Positions 1-10,881 of a stretch of DNA of 64,000 nucleotides are shown piece by piece. The notes below the pieces were generated by a model, which was given only the letters and a program-made list of their open reading frames with translations, searched no databases and was not told where the DNA came from. The DNA comes from Serratia symbiotica (GTDB lineage: Bacteria; Pseudomonadota; Gammaproteobacteria; Enterobacterales; Enterobacteriaceae), in assembly GCA_024160085.1 (NCBI GenBank), contig JAMDYG010000001.1, forward strand, positions 806,001 through 870,000, read 5' to 3'. A program made the translations under genes and the position numbers. Position 1 is the first letter of the stretch. Each line of letters opens with the position of its first letter.

Positions 1-853
1 AAGCGCGTTGATAGGCTATTAGGTAATCAACATTTACACGATAAAATGGATTGTATTTTTCAAAAAATTACACAGCATATTACCCATAATATGTCCAGGG
101 TGATAAGTCTGATCGACTGGAGTGGTTATCACTCTGCTAATTTTCAGCTTATGATGGCTAGCCTGGCCTATGATAGTCGCTCGTTACCTTTCTTAATAAG
201 TTGTGTTGCATCCTCATTACAGTGAGGTAGCCTGAGTGTGCATGAACATTTTCTTGATATACTCGCAAAGTATTTCATCCCGAAGACCGAAGTTATCATT
301 ATTACCGATGCTGGTTTTCAGGGACACGGGTTACGGCTGATCCGTTCCCGGGGATGGATCTTTGTCTACCGGGTTCTGGGAGCACAGTACCACTGCATTA
401 ATGGTGAATGGTAAAAGGTAAAAGATATGAATAGTAAAGCCTCGCTTACGCCGTCTTATCTCGGGCAATGTCTTCTGGGAAGAGATAAAAATGCGGCATG
501 AAGATTATTTTCATCTTTATAAAAGCAAACTAAAGGGGCAAAATTTTAAGCGTGCGAAGGACAAAGCAGCACGTGCAGTGGTGACTAAAAAAGCATGCTG
601 TGCAGGAAAATCACCGTGGCTAACATTTACAAATACAACGGAGTTTTCACTGAAGCAGATTATAAAATTGTATAGTAGCAGAATGCAGATTGAACAAAAC
701 TTTTGGTATGAAAAGAATACTCGCTGGTTTTTTGGCCTAAGGCACAGCATGGATCATTCCCTTAAACGTATTAGAGTACCATGTTTAATTGCAATGCTGG
801 AAAGCATAATCATGTGGTTGAGCGGATACTTATTTGAAAAAAGATGTATTTAA
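1..853 (+). pseudogene. IS4-family transposase remnant
   Basis: Degraded DDE transposase entering from the window edge. Frame 1 reads a typical IS4 N-terminal part (RVDRLLGN), then the first catalytic-Asp region (LIDWSGYHS) and the second (IITDAGFQG). In-frame stops occur at 223-225 and 412-414, followed by a frameshift. From 491 a second frame carries the C-terminal IS4 signature Y-2-R-3-E-6-K (YSSRMQIEQNFWYEK). The 5' end lies outside the window. It cannot encode active transposase. The family is well supported; the exact IS name is not determined. Confidence 0.85.
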
Positions 854-906
854 AATACCAGGAGAACACCGTGAAGCATCGCAGGCTAATATCGATATTA
901 ACGCTG

Positions 907-934
907 GCGGAGAATGTATTAAGACATTCTCCGC
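907..934. other. 11-bp perfect hairpin after the IS4 remnant
   Basis: Perfect inverted repeat GCGGAGAATGT / ACATTCTCCGC with a 6-nt loop, about 55 bp after the transposase stop. No T-tract follows, so it is not a standard intrinsic terminator. It may be a structured end of the insertion sequence or an old regulatory stem. Nothing else was recognised between 854 and 1160 apart from a looser CCTCAGGT/ACCTGAGG pair near 1030-1069. Confidence 0.45.
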
Positions 935-1160
935 AGATATTAAAATCAGTCTCACTGGATAAAGCACTACAAAAATTACATCGACGATATTCAGATATGG
1001 TGCTTATCTACTAAAAATTTCTGGTAGTCCCTCAGGTGGAGACCATAGATTTTTTATGCCAGAACCTGAGGTAACTTAACCCATCTCTGTTATCATCTCT
1101 GCTTGACTCGGTTTCCTCCAGTGGGGGGCTGCAATTCCCTGTCCTATAAGAGTTATCGCA

Positions 1161-1990
1161 GTGAGCACAGCTTCTTTTTCTTCCCTGCCGCTGCCAGCCG
1201 AACAGTTGGCAAATCTCAATCAACTGGGGTATGTCGAAATGACACCAGTACAGCTCGCTACCCTACCCGCTATCCTGAAATGGTAGAACGTGCGCGCCAA
1301 GGTAAAAACCGGCAGCGGCAAAACGGCCGTATTTGGCATTGGCATGTTGGATAACATCAATGTTGCTGCACTATTTTCCACGTAGGCGCTGATCCTGTGC
1401 CCTACGCATGAACTGGCGGATCAAGTGAGCAAAGAGTTACGCCGTCTGGCACGCTTCACGCAGAATATCAAAATATTGACCCTGTGCGGCGGCCAACCGT
1501 TGGGGCCGCAGCTCGATTCGCTGGTACATGCGCCGCACATCGTGGTGGGTACACCAGGACGCATTCTGGAGCATCTACGCAAAAAACCTTGGTGTTGGAG
1601 ATGTTGAAAGTGCTGGTGCTGAATGAAGCAGACCGCATTCTGGACATGGGTTTTGCCGACGATATTGACGAGGTGATCAGTGAAACGCCACCGCAGTGCC
1701 AGACTCTGCTGTTTTCCGCCACCTATCCGGCTGATATTGAACGTATCAGCGCACTGATGACCAGGCTATGCATTGATGGTGGCCGTAAGGCAAAGATTCG
1801 GCCTGGTGATATTCTTGGTGCACTAACCAGTGGCGATATCGGGCTGACGGCAGCGGCAGTGGGCAAGATCGATATGTTCCCACAGCATGCCTACGTGGCG
1901 ATCCACCAAGACAGCGCCCACAAGGCAATGCAACAATTACAGCAGGGCAAGATCAAAGGCAAGCGCTGCAAGGTGCGCCTGATGAAATAA
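1161..1990 (+). pseudogene. dbpA: ATP-dependent RNA helicase DbpA, broken
   Basis: DbpA is a DEAD-box helicase acting on 23S rRNA during 50S assembly. A GTG-started frame shows the Q-motif region (YVEMTPVQLATLPAIL), then a TAG and frame changes. Walker A (KTGSGKTA), motif Ib (TPGRILEH) and motif II follow in different frames. Motif II reads NEAD instead of DEAD. After SATYPADIERISAL the sequence jumps to the C-terminal rRNA-binding domain (LCIDGGRKAKIRPGD to KGKRCKVRLMK). About 200 residues, covering essentially the whole second RecA domain, are deleted. The product would be inactive as a helicase. Confidence 0.93.
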
Positions 1991-1993
1991 CGC

Positions 1994-2117
1994 TATACCC
2001 ATCATACTTCACGTTGTCTGTGCGTTAGTTTTCTCCGCTTGACCCCAGTCATTGACCGGGGGTCAGCGCCTGGAAGGCTGCTGTGCTACCGCCTTCCTGC
2101 CACTCGTATAGGGTATA
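1994..2117. repeat. ERIC element, copy 1
   Basis: Starts TATACCCATCATACTTCACG and ends ATAGGGTATA, with the conserved central CCCCAGTCATTGACCGGGGG-like core. This is the ~127-bp enterobacterial repetitive intergenic consensus, lying 3 bp after dbpA. Other copies are near 13628, 31850, 33730 and 47663. Confidence 0.88.
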
Positions 2118-2240
2118 TGCCGGAAGACCGCTTGCTCCCCGCTTAAAATAGCATAAAAGTTGCTATCATAATGTACGGCTGCTATTTCCACCCATTTGTA
2201 GCCCTATACAGCGGTACTGGGTTTTAATGAACATAGCGCC

Positions 2241-2804
2241 TCAGCCGCTAAACGGGATCACCAGCGCGCCCGTTTTAACTTCTAGTCCTTTCGCCAACGC
2301 CTTTGCTATCGCTGCCAATGTGCTTTTATCCGGGTTCAGCAGGTAAGCTGGTTTTTGGTCGAAGTAGGCTCTCAGTGATTGATTCAGATAGGGCGTTAGT
2401 GCATTCATCACCGTCTGCAATTTTTCCGGCTGCACGCTGTAGTCGGTTAATTCCATCTCTTTCAGGAAGATTGCCCCTTTTTCACGGTCATATACCGGTT
2501 GCGCTTTCAGCGTCAGCTTCAGGTCTGCACTCTGTGGGCCTAGGATTGAGGTAATGCTAACTTTAGCATCACCCGAAAGGATGACTTTTCCCGGCTCGCT
2601 GCGGCCGATTTGGCTGTGCAACTGCGTCAACAGGATGTGGGCATCCAATAGCCCAGGTACACTGATTTGTTTCTGATATTCATTGTGTTTTTGCAAGTAA
2701 TCATTTATTTCCTGCTCGTTGAGGGTGTATTGGGTGAGTTGATTACAACCGGCCAATATGCCAGAGAACATCAGGGCGGCAACGCCTAACAAGATCTTCT
2801 TCAT
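2241..2804 (-). CDS. yceB: YceB lipoprotein (DUF1439)
   Basis: A 187-residue protein with a lipoprotein signal peptide: MKKILLG, a hydrophobic stretch, then the lipobox ILAGC with the acylated Cys near residue 20. The body matches the YceB/DUF1439 family over its whole length (NQLTQYTLNEQEIN, SQIGRSEPGKV, EKGAIFLKEMELTDYSVQPE, LNQSLRAYFDQKPAY). It is predicted to sit in the periplasm, membrane-anchored; its molecular role is unknown. Length is usual and no disruption is visible. In E. coli yceB lies in the same pyrC-grxB-rimJ-murJ neighbourhood; here the genes between yceB and rimJ are gone. Confidence 0.92.
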   Translation of the reverse strand: MKKILLGVAALMFSGILAGCNQLTQYTLNEQEINDYLQKHNEYQKQISVPGLLDAHILLTQLHSQIGRSEPGKVILSGDAKVSITSILGPQSADLKLTLKAQPVYDREKGAIFLKEMELTDYSVQPEKLQTVMNALTPYLNQSLRAYFDQKPAYLLNPDKSTLAAIAKALAKGLEVKTGALVIPFSG

Positions 2805-2939
2805 TTGTGCCTCATATCGACTGTCAGTAAAAATGCCACATTTAATTGATTAAATTATCATTATAAGCACTTAGCTAGTTATGGAAGAAATGAATATTGG
2901 GCAGTGATTAGGGGGGTAAGGCGCGCTTACCAGTATGTC

Positions 2940-2959
2940 AGCCTGCTATTAGGCAGGCT
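2940..2959. other. small inverted repeat (AGCCTGC/GCAGGCT)
   Basis: A 7-bp perfect stem with a 6-nt loop, 14 bp past the end of the leftward small gene at 2973-3215. Its position suits a terminator for that gene, but no U-tract follows on that strand. Confidence 0.35.
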
Positions 2960-2972
2960 AAGGGGACTGTTT

Positions 2973-3215
2973 TTATGTTGGCACTGAGTTGAGAACCTCG
3001 ATCAAGTAGATACGCGCCTGCTCAAGATCGATCTAGTCACGCTCGTTGGCAGCGTTGACGATCTGCAATTGCTTAATGATTTCGCTTTTAAGGGAGGCAT
3101 TTTCGGCGATGACCTGAGCTAACGCCTTTTCTACCAAGGTTGAGCGTGCGTACATCATGCGCAGGTTCAATATTATCTTTTCTAGCAACTGTGATAATTG
3201 CATATCTTCAGCCAT
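2973..3215 (-). pseudogene. small helical protein of unknown function, amber-truncated
   Basis: Reads MAEDMQLSQLLEKIILNLRM and continues as a charged, probably coiled-coil protein. It meets a TAG at 3033-3035 in a context where CAG (Gln) would restore the frame: NERD-stop-IDLEQARIYLIEVLNSVPT, then TAA at 2973. Full length would be about 80 residues. The product might still be made as a 60-residue form. I do not recognise the family. AGATCT-rich sequence lies upstream and no clear Shine-Dalgarno motif stands out. It could be a Serratia-specific gene between yceB and rimJ. Confidence 0.5.
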
Positions 3216-3427
3216 AGCCTAGATCTCCAGTTGATGTTTTATTTACAGATTGATTCATTTGTTGATAATTTGATCTATTTTGGTGAGATAATTCGCGGTT
3301 TTTCGCATGATTTTTAATGATGGGCATTTCGCCCCTAATGTTGATTGTCATCACTGATAAGCGGGTTTCGGGGGCTTGCTAATAAATACCTCTTTCTTAT
3401 AAAACCGTTCTGACTACGGGAGAAATG

Positions 3428-4043
3428 ATGTCTGGCTATCACGCTTCATCACCAAAAGTATGCTTTACTACCCATAGGATGGTAGTACGCCTAGTACATA
3501 AACGAGATGCTTATCGCCTGGCGGGCTACTATGCTGAAAATCGCCTGTTTCTCAATCCTTGGGATCCGATGCATGATAACAGCCACTGCTACCCTGCCGG
3601 TTGGCAGGTACGGCTAGGTATGATCACCGAGATGCAAAAACAAGGCAGTGCCTACTATTTCATTCTTCTTAATGCGCAAGAACATGAGGTAAGAGGCGTA
3701 ACGAATTTTAGCAATATGTTGCGTGATGCGTTTCATGCTTGTTTCCTCGGCTATTCACTGGGTGAAAAATAGCAAGGGCAAGGGCAAGGGCAAGGGGCAG
3801 GGGTAAGGGCTGATGTACGAGGCATTGCAACCCGCCATCCGCTATATGCAGCGTTATCAGCATATGCATCGCATCGCATCATGGCTAACTGCATGCCGCA
3901 CAATCATCGTAGCGGCGCACTGCTCACCAGCCTGGGATTTGAACCTGAGGGGTATGCTAAGGATTATCTGCTGATCGATGGGCAGTGGCAGGATTCATAT
4001 ATTGACAGCATTAACCTATAAGGAATGGTTACCGCTACGCTAG
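3428..4043 (+). pseudogene. rimJ: ribosomal-protein S5 alanine N-acetyltransferase RimJ, broken
   Basis: RimJ acetylates the N-terminal Ala of ribosomal protein S5 (GNAT fold). The N-terminal two thirds are recognisable ([46 protein letters not shown]). Then the conserved Trp codon has become TAG, followed by four CAAGGG copies where the family has a single QGKG. The frame resumes at [19 protein letters not shown] second slip at a duplicated CATCG shifts the frame before the C-terminal [18 protein letters not shown], and a third is needed to reach TYKEWLPLR. The acetyl-CoA binding loop is destroyed. Confidence 0.93.
3773..3796. repeat. (CAAGGG)x4 microsatellite inside rimJ
   Basis: Four perfect head-to-tail copies of CAAGGG, followed by imperfect G-rich sequence (GCAGGGGTAAGGGC). 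The family has only a short Q-G-K-G stretch here, so this is an expansion at the acetyl-CoA loop. Confidence 0.85.
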
Positions 4044-4154
4044 CGTCACCTGGGATGGTAGCTATTCTGCTGCGGATACGTAAACTTACCTGGTAGTTTC
4101 ACTAATGCCTGCTGATGTAGGCGTCAATATTTATAGTACAGAGCAGAAAACGAC

Positions 4155-5690
4155 ATGAACCTACTAAAATCACTGGCAGCAGTCAGTACTATGACGATGT
4201 TTTCTCGGCTGCTGGGTTTTGCGCGTGATGCTATCGTAGCGCGCGTTTTTGGTGCTGGTATGGCAACGGACGCCTTTTTTGTGGCGTTTAAGCTTCCTAA
4301 CCTGCTGCGCCGTATTTTTGCTGAAGGGGCGTTCTCCCAAGCGTTTGTGCCGATCTTAGCCGAATATAAAAGTCAGCAGGGTAAACAGGCAATGCGCACC
4401 TTCATTGCCTATGTATCCGGCCTGTTGACGCTGGTATTGGCGATAGTGACGGTATTGGGCATGTTGGCCGCACCCTGGGTGATCTACACCACCGCGCCAG
4501 GTTTTGTCGATACACCGGACAAGTTCGCCTTGACATCAGCACTACTACGCATCACTTTTCCGTATATCTTACTGATTTCGCTCGCTTCGTTGATAGGTGC
4601 GATCCTCAATACCTGGAACCGCTTTTCGATCCCGGCCTTTGCGCCGACGCTGCTTAATGTCAGTATGATTGGGTTTGCGCTGTTTGCCGCGCCTTACTTC
4701 CACCCACCGGTGTTGGCGCTGGCCTGGGCGGTGGTGGTGGGTGGTATATTGCAACTGGGCTATCAGTTGCCGTATCTGCGCAAGATAGGCATGCTGGTGC
4801 TGCCGCGCATCACATTGTGTGATGCCGGGGTATGGCGGGTAATGCGCCAGATGGGGCCTGCGATCCTCGGGGTGTCAGTCAGCCAGATCTCATTGATCAT
4901 CAACACTATCTTCGCCTCGTTTCTGGTGTCTGGCTCGGTATCCTGGATGTATTATGCTGACCGCCTGATGGAGTTTCCTTCCGGCGTGTTGGGAGTGGCA
5001 TTGGGGACTATTTTGCTGCCGTCGCTAGCAAAAAGTTTCTCCAGCGGTAATCAGGATGAATATTCACGGCTGATGGACTGGGGATTGCGCCTGTGCTTTC
5101 TGCTGGCGTTGCCGAGTGCTATCGCGCTGGGCATTCTGGCTAAACCGCTGACTGTTGCGCTGTTTCAGTACGGCAAATTTAGCGCCTTTGATGCGGCGAT
5201 GACTCAGCGCGCGCTAGTGGCTTACTCGGTGGGGTTGATGGGGTTGATCTTAGTGAAAGTATTGGCACCGGGCTTCTATTCGCGGCAGGACATCAAAACG
5301 CCGGTTAAAATTGCTATTATTACGCTGATTATGACTCAGTTGATGAACCTGACGTTTATCAGTTCACTTAAGCACGCCGGATTGGCGTTATCGATAGGTC
5401 TGGCGGCTTGTCTGAACGCTGCGCTTCTGTATTGGCAACTACGCCAGCAGAAGATTTTTCAGCCGCAGCCAGGTTGGGCGGTTTTTCTCAGCAAACTGGG
5501 GGCTGCCGTGCTGGTGATGGCTGGGGTGTTGATGAGCGTGATGTGGCTGATGCCGTGTTGGGATCAGGGCAATATGTTGGAGCGTCTGTTACGTTTGGCT
5601 GTAGTGGTAGTTGCCGGGGTGGTGGCCTATTTTGCGGTGCTGGCGGGGCTGGGTTTCCGCCTGCGTGATTTTGCCCGCCGGGTCGCTTGA
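4155..5690 (+). CDS. murJ: lipid II flippase MurJ (MviN)
   Basis: Moves undecaprenyl-pyrophosphate-linked peptidoglycan precursor (lipid II) across the inner membrane; essential in most Enterobacterales. The 511-residue length equals the E. coli protein. It begins [20 protein letters not shown] and carries the MOP/MATE signature [18 protein letters not shown] and ADAFFVAF-like [21 protein letters not shown]. Many hydrophobic helices are consistent with 14 TM segments. No frameshift or stop. Neighbouring yceH and mviM, usual upstream partners, are missing, so murJ is a spared essential gene after a deletion. Confidence 0.97.
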   Translation: MNLLKSLAAVSTMTMFSRLLGFARDAIVARVFGAGMATDAFFVAFKLPNLLRRIFAEGAFSQAFVPILAEYKSQQGKQAMRTFIAYVSGLLTLVLAIVTVLGMLAAPWVIYTTAPGFVDTPDKFALTSALLRITFPYILLISLASLIGAILNTWNRFSIPAFAPTLLNVSMIGFALFAAPYFHPPVLALAWAVVVGGILQLGYQLPYLRKIGMLVLPRITLCDAGVWRVMRQMGPAILGVSVSQISLIINTIFASFLVSGSVSWMYYADRLMEFPSGVLGVALGTILLPSLAKSFSSGNQDEYSRLMDWGLRLCFLLALPSAIALGILAKPLTVALFQYGKFSAFDAAMTQRALVAYSVGLMGLILVKVLAPGFYSRQDIKTPVKIAIITLIMTQLMNLTFISSLKHAGLALSIGLAACLNAALLYWQLRQQKIFQPQPGWAVFLSKLGAAVLVMAGVLMSVMWLMPCWDQGNMLERLLRLAVVVVAGVVAYFAVLAGLGFRLRDFARRVA

Positions 5691-5951
5691 TTTAGCACTG
5701 TCGCTTAATTTCTTTATTGTCTTATAAGCACACCTAGGGCCAAATAGCACTTACTTCGTTGATTCTGGAGTCTACGGTTTTGATATCATTAACTAAGGTA
5801 AAACAGTAAGTTTCTATTCTAATGCTCTAGCTGTTCCCAGAAATAATAAACGGGCAGCTGCCACGGCCAGTTTTGCTATTTTGCATTACTGTTTTAGTAA
5901 TAATTAACTCATCTGAAACAACTAGTATTACTGTGAAAAAAGGGTACTATA

Positions 5952-6644
5952 TCAGAAGTATGAAACGGTAAATTGTGCGGCCCCCTTGAAATTTACCTCT
6001 TCCGTAGCAGTAATTTTATAAATTATATTCAACTGTGGCGTAATATCGAAATCAAAGGTTAATACCTTGCCCTTTGCATCTTCATTAATATTTATATCTT
6101 TTTTCAATATGGTCTATTTCTTACTTACAGGTATTCCCTAGTGCTCACTGAACAAATGAGTGGTAAATCCTTGCGTAGAAATATCCGTAGCTGACTTGAC
6201 GCCAAAACTTTTATCGTTACGAATATCATCGTAAGATGAACCAGTGCTGATTAAAGTAAAGTTACTGATTTTTTGCTTGGATACCGGATCAAGGCCTAAG
6301 CCAAAAATTCGGTTGGCATCATCACCGTTAGCGTATCTTGCCTAAACCAACTCTCTTGCCGGCTATAGCTGTAGCTTTATATAGATCTGACACCGTAAAT
6401 GACATTGATGTCTCACCATCGTATGTTACCGTAAGCGATGCTTTCTTTTTAGGCATAATGGTAAATTGTGTCGCACTTAAACTGTTGTGAGGAATGTTTC
6501 CCCAGTCAAGGTCATCACTCCCTTTAGCGAAATTAACTGTACAGGATGGCGGCACAATTTTACCTTTAACATTAATCTCGTTTGCCGTGTTGGATCCAGA
6601 GACAGAAAATGCACACAGCAAGGCCAAGGTAGTTGCTTTTTCAT
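5952..6644 (-). pseudogene. DUF1120 / fimbrial-like secreted protein, broken
   Basis: The start at 6644 reads MKK, but the poly-A run after the ATG is one base short, so the signal peptide (TTLALLCAFSVSGS) is out of frame. The mature part, VKGKIVPPSCTVNFAKGS with DLDWGNIPHNSLSAT, fits the DUF1120 family of fimbrial-operon proteins. A second frameshift lies near 6330-6345, and two in-frame stops occur near 6105-6150. The C-terminus (ATEEVNFKGAAQFTVSYF) is still recognisable. With 6759-7600 it forms a dead leftward chaperone-type fimbrial operon. Confidence 0.75.
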
Positions 6645-6758
6645 TTTTATCCCTTAGTGTTAAATGATGTTTTTACTCCGGCCATTTATTTTTGCCTAAA
6701 CTTGATTGCATTATTTTTCAAATCATAATGTTGAGTTTATTACCATCCTTAATAGTTA

Positions 6759-7456
6759 TTAGTTAATAGGTTGTTTAAGTTTATTAATGACATAATTATA
6801 GTCAGAAATGCTAGAGAAAATAATGTTACTTCCTGGCCGAGGAATGTAATCGGCTGGTAGCTTCACACAGATATTTGATGCGGGTAATGAATTCGTTTTT
6901 GGCAGATCAAGCGAAATGTTATTCGGCTATATTACAATATTATAGGCGATTCAAATGACCATTTTTGTATCATTTATCAGGCAGAGTTGATGTGCTTAGA
7001 ATTTCCATTTCAAATATGTCCATTTATAATTTACCGGAGTATAACCGCGTGGCTGGATCCCTACTAGGAGATCTTGGATAGTTAAAAATCAATGCGTGTT
7101 CCACATTTATTCTTGGTGGGGATACCAGAAAACCCCACCCTGGCCATATGCTCTTTTTCCATCTTTTTGTTCGTCCGCAGCAATACGCGTATAACCTGAT
7201 TCTCTCCAGGCTGAACTAAGACTGCGGCTAGGGATGGGATCAGGGCACCATCGAAATCGTCATCTGCCAGGAGAACTGTTTTTTAATAAAGCATCATTAG
7301 TTCAGCATCAGTATTTTTAATCTCAATTGTGCCCTCTTTATTATGTTCCTCAATGATGACTGCCGATGTGTTTGGTGTCATCCCTTATAAATACACGGCA
7401 GGGATATTGATGCAAAAGACTATAGCTATAAGATTTATGGAGATGCACTTATTCAT
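6759..7456 (-). pseudogene. periplasmic pilus-assembly chaperone, broken
   Basis: Such chaperones cap fimbrial subunits before the usher. The start at 7456 (MNKCISINLIAIVFCINIPA) resembles a signal peptide. A TAA follows, then chaperone sequence: NTSAVIIEEHNKEGTIEIKNTDAE, and after another stop ALIPSLAAVLVQPGENQVIRVLL, the usual proline/PGE-Q-x-x-R strand. KVGFSGIPTK-like text and a CGTRIDF end follow, with more stops. The C-terminal domain (NNISLDLPKTNSLPASNICVKL, then a typical chaperone end) is visible to 6759. The start overlaps the upstream gene stop (ATGA), implying former translational coupling. Confidence 0.72.
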
Positions 7457-7600
7457 TCTTTCTCGTCATAATAAACATTTATTTCAATAAGATCGCTTTT
7501 TACCGAGCTATCAACCGTTTTGCTATTAAAGTAACAGCGATTGTTTTCATTAGATTAGATGATGGCATGACCCATCGATAATTTATTTATATTATCCTCA
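7453..7600 (-). pseudogene. 3' fragment of an upstream fimbrial-operon gene
   Basis: The minus strand reads DNINKLSMGHAII, a stop, then SNENNRCYFNSKTVDSSVKS and a C-terminal VYYDEKE ending in TGA. This TGA overlaps the ATG of the chaperone gene. The overlap and shared orientation indicate a subunit-like gene of the same operon. The 5' part is missing, replaced by a tandem repeat and an insertion element. Confidence 0.5.
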
Positions 7601-7635
7601 TCAATCATCAATCATCAATCATCAATCATCAATCT
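7601..7635. repeat. (TCAATCA)x5 tandem repeat
   Basis: Five consecutive 7-mers (four TCAATCA and a final TCAATCT) at the broken 5' end of the fimbrial-gene fragment. There are no spacers, so this is a simple-sequence expansion and not a CRISPR. Confidence 0.9.
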
Positions 7636-7674
7636 ATTCTTATCTATGGTTCGCCCCAGAACTTCAGCATGTTC

Positions 7675-8683
7675 GGGATTTATTGAACAAATCGAACTTT
7701 TGCTGATTTGAAGGGGTAGATCACACATTCTCTGACAACGCAGGCAGTTCCGTGGCTAAGCAGAAGTTCAGAATCACTCACTGGCACACCTATAACAAAG
7801 TGCTTATCAACCACGGCTCCATGACTTTCTAGCTGGACGACGAAGCGATTAAGACGTGGTAAGACGCGGTATGAGACAGCCCCACCTTCAGCGCGAGGAA
7901 TACCCCAGCGCTATTCTGACCTTGCCATCACTACCGTTTTGGTGATTAAACGAGTATTACGGCTGACTCTACGGGCTGCACAGGGCTTCATTGATTCCAT
8001 TTTTACCCTGATGGGCGTTCCGCTGCGCTGTCCGGATTACAGCTGTGTCAGCAAGCGGGCAAAGTCAGTCAATGTCAGTGTCAAAACTCCCACCCGGGGT
8101 GAAATCACGCACCTGGTGATTGATCCCACCTGGCTGAAGGTCTTGGGTGAAGGCAAATGGAAAGTCAAAAACACGGAAAAGAACGCCGCTGTATCTGGCG
8201 GAAACTGTATCTGGCTGTTGACAGCAAAACCAATTAAATCATCTGTGCGGACCTGTCGCTTAACAACGTTACGGCGGACGGCGCTTATGACACCCGGTTA
8301 TGTCACAATGAAATGCGCCGTAAAAAAATCAGCGCCCTCATCATTCAGCGAAAGGGCGCAGGCTACTGGCCCGGTGAGTACGCAGAGCGTAACCGTGCAG
8401 TAGCGAATCAGCGACTGAGCGGGAGCAATGCACGGTGGAAATGGACAACGGAATATAACTGTCGCTCTATAGCGGAAACGGCCATGTACCGGGTAAAGCA
8501 GCTGTTCAGAGGCTCACTGACGCCGCGTGACTACGACTGTCAGGTAGCAGAGGCTTTGGCTATGGTGCGTGCCCTGAACAAGATGACGAAGGCAGGTATG
8601 CCAGAAAGTATTCGTATTGCCTGAAAATCCGACCAGCTACAGGGACGCTCACTCGCACAGGATCTGATTTATTCAACAAAGCC
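7675..8683 (+). mobile_element. IS5-family (IS903-like) element, decayed
   Basis: About 1.0 kb. The right end reads GATTTATTCAACAAAGCC and the left end GGGATTTATTGAACAAATC, an imperfect inverted repeat of the IS903 type. The transposase (7752-8624) starts AKQKFRITHWHTYNKVLINH and ends KAGMPESIRIA. It has several stops near 7830-7930 and frame changes around 8090 and 8190. A deletion after LSLNNVT removes about 20 residues before ADGAYDT. The C-terminal half (8313-8624) stays open with Y-R-K-like motifs. No clear target duplication was seen, and the element is not autonomous. Confidence 0.85.
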
Positions 8684-8792
8684 ACAAATTTATCGTTACA
8701 AGCTTAATAATGTAGACGTTAGCCAAGCGCCGCCAAGTATCTTATAGCCTGAACCATAAAAATGGTGGGTTATTCCGCTGTTTTCTTACTTT

Positions 8793-9847
8793 CTAAACTT
8801 TCTCTCTTAAAAATAAGCGACCTAATGAAGCTACAAAGTCTCTTTTCAACAAGTGCATACATCAAAATGTAAATATAACTGTCAATACAATAGACAATAT
8901 GAATACCATGACACCAGCAGATAGTTCATCGATTCGGTTGTAGATTATCTTTTGAGCGATAGACATGGCCCTTGTATGCACTAAATAAAATGAGTATGAT
9001 GTTACACCTAGCATGAGTAGCAAAGATGGGATGTGCATACCAATCGATACTCATACCCAGCCATCGAAAACAATAGCAGGAAAGAACTAATAAAAAACCA
9101 GGGCGACCATTACCACGTAAGAACATAGTTTCCAGCTCTAAAGCAAAAAGTGTTGATGAGAATAATATAGCCATTACCCATAACATTTTATGATTAGATT
9201 GAACATTTACCCAAGTGTAAATGCCCAATCATCATGCCAGCAATAAATTCCAACATAATCCCATTTGTTACGATCGCAAAGTACTCCGATAAACTGTAGT
9301 GCCGATTATCCCGATCACCAGTTCCAACTAGGGAAACGTACGGGATAAATACGAACGCTGAAATCAATGCTGTCAAGGTGACAAACTTATATGACCTGAT
9401 GAAGAGCAACGAAGTAATACAAAAGTACATAGAAGAGCATTTCATAATTTAATGTTCAACCAACATCTAGTTTAGCATACCCAAACTAAGGGGCTTGGCT
9501 CGAACTATCTCCGGGTAAAATAGCATTGACCGCAATGTTTCAATCCACGAGTCAACAGGGTTACCTGCTACCATTAGCGTCATAAGAAAATATGGATGGA
9601 TAATTCGATAAAGTCGCTTGACTAAAAATATTTTTGATGAGGATAAGCCTGAATTTTCATGCACATATACATAATAGGTTATTAACCTACTAATCATAAA
9701 AAAGAGATCAACACCTATGGAACCATTGATAAATAATAGGTAAGCCACTTCGCCATATTCTTTGCTTAAGTCTTCTCGGAAATGAAACATAACGACGATA
9801 ATAACGGTAAGTCTACGCAACGTCTTAAACCGAGTAAATAGTGTCAC
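8793..9847 (-). pseudogene. acyltransferase-3 family membrane protein (OafA-like), broken
   Basis: Members O-acetylate surface polysaccharides. A GTG start gives TLFTRFKTLRRLTVIIVVMF followed by HFREDL, matching the conserved Arg/His start of the family. GSIGVDLFFMISRLITYYV matches the next motif. The frame breaks near 9467, resumes as FVFIPYVSLVG and EFIAGMMIGH, breaks again near 9194, and ends with a helix (SIAQKIIYNRIDELSAGVMV) that hits TGA before a C-terminal tail. At least four lesions are present. The exact substrate cannot be told. Confidence 0.75.
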
Positions 9848-10116
9848 TTTTTATTGTAATCAATTGTTTATAAGTAGATTTACGTAGACGGTAACACTTT
9901 TAGTCTTGCTGATAAACATGAACCTATCAACATATTCTTAACTTACTGATTATCTGGTTAGTATGGCATTGTACAAGTAGTCAAATCTCAGGAAATCCCC
10001 TCTACGGAACTATACGTTCCTCTCTAGAGTTATTTGCGAGATGCTAGGTTTTGACGATCAAACATTAGTTTTTGATCGCCAGTATCGATTTGTTACCAAC
10101 CAGGAGAAACTTCACT

Positions 10117-10881
10117 TTGAGCGATCTAATCATTCCATGGGTAGGTGGAAAACAATGCTTAGCTAAGCATCTACTCTACTACCTTTCTTTCCTCAACATA
10201 AATGTTATATAGAGCATTTCTGTAGCGGTGCGGCATTGTTTTTTAGAAAGAAGGCATCAAAAGTTGAGGTCATTAATGATATCAACGGTGAGTTAATAAA
10301 TTTGTATCGCGTGGTCAAAAATCATTTAGAAGAGTTTGTACGTCAGTTCAAATGGGCACTAAGTAGTAGACAAATATTCGATTGGCAAAAAGCTACTCCA
10401 ACTAAAGTTCTGACCGATATACAACACGTTGCACGATTTTACTATCTTCAAAATATGTCCTTTAGAGCTAAGGTTGAAGGCAAAACATTCGGGACTGCAA
10501 CTACGTATCCCCAGTGGGGATAAATCTTCTTCGTTTAGAGGAAACGCTCTCTATAGCCCATCTACGGCTTGCACGTACCACGATAGAATATCTTAGCTGG
10601 GTTGAATGCATAGAGAAATATGATTGCCCTCATACCTTGTTTTACCTTGATCCACCATATTGGGGTACGTAAGGTTATGGCGTTGAGTTTGGTTTGGAGC
10701 AGTACGACGCCATTGCTCACTTGGCTAGAACAATCAAAAGTAACATGATCATTTCAGTAAATGATATACCAAAGATGCGACAGACCTTTAGCGATCTTTA
10801 AATCGAAGTGGTCAGTTAAAGTATTCATTAGGTAACTCCTCCTTAGCTCTGTGCGAGTTAATTGTCAGAAACTTTACATAA
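10117..10881 (+). pseudogene. phage-type DNA adenine methylase (D12 class), broken
   Basis: Resembles Dam-like N6-adenine methyltransferases of prophages. AGGAG precedes a TTG start, giving SDLIIPWVGGKQCLAKHLL, the FxGxG-like SAM loop. After a frame change comes FCSGAALFFRKKASKVEVIN and DINGELINLYR, the next SAM-binding motif. A TAA near 10521 and a frame change follow, then the catalytic motif IV YLDPPYWGT directly followed by TAG. The C-terminal KYSLGNSS and ELIVRNF are still visible. No other phage genes surround it, so it is an orphan prophage scrap. Confidence 0.8.

Noticed and set aside
7601-7635. Regular 7-bp repeats as a possible CRISPR
   Set aside because: Perfectly adjacent 7-mers with no spacers; a microsatellite.
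8313-8624. A separate functional protein from the IS5 transposase C-terminus
   Set aside because: Just the undamaged end of the dead transposase, without its own ribosome site.
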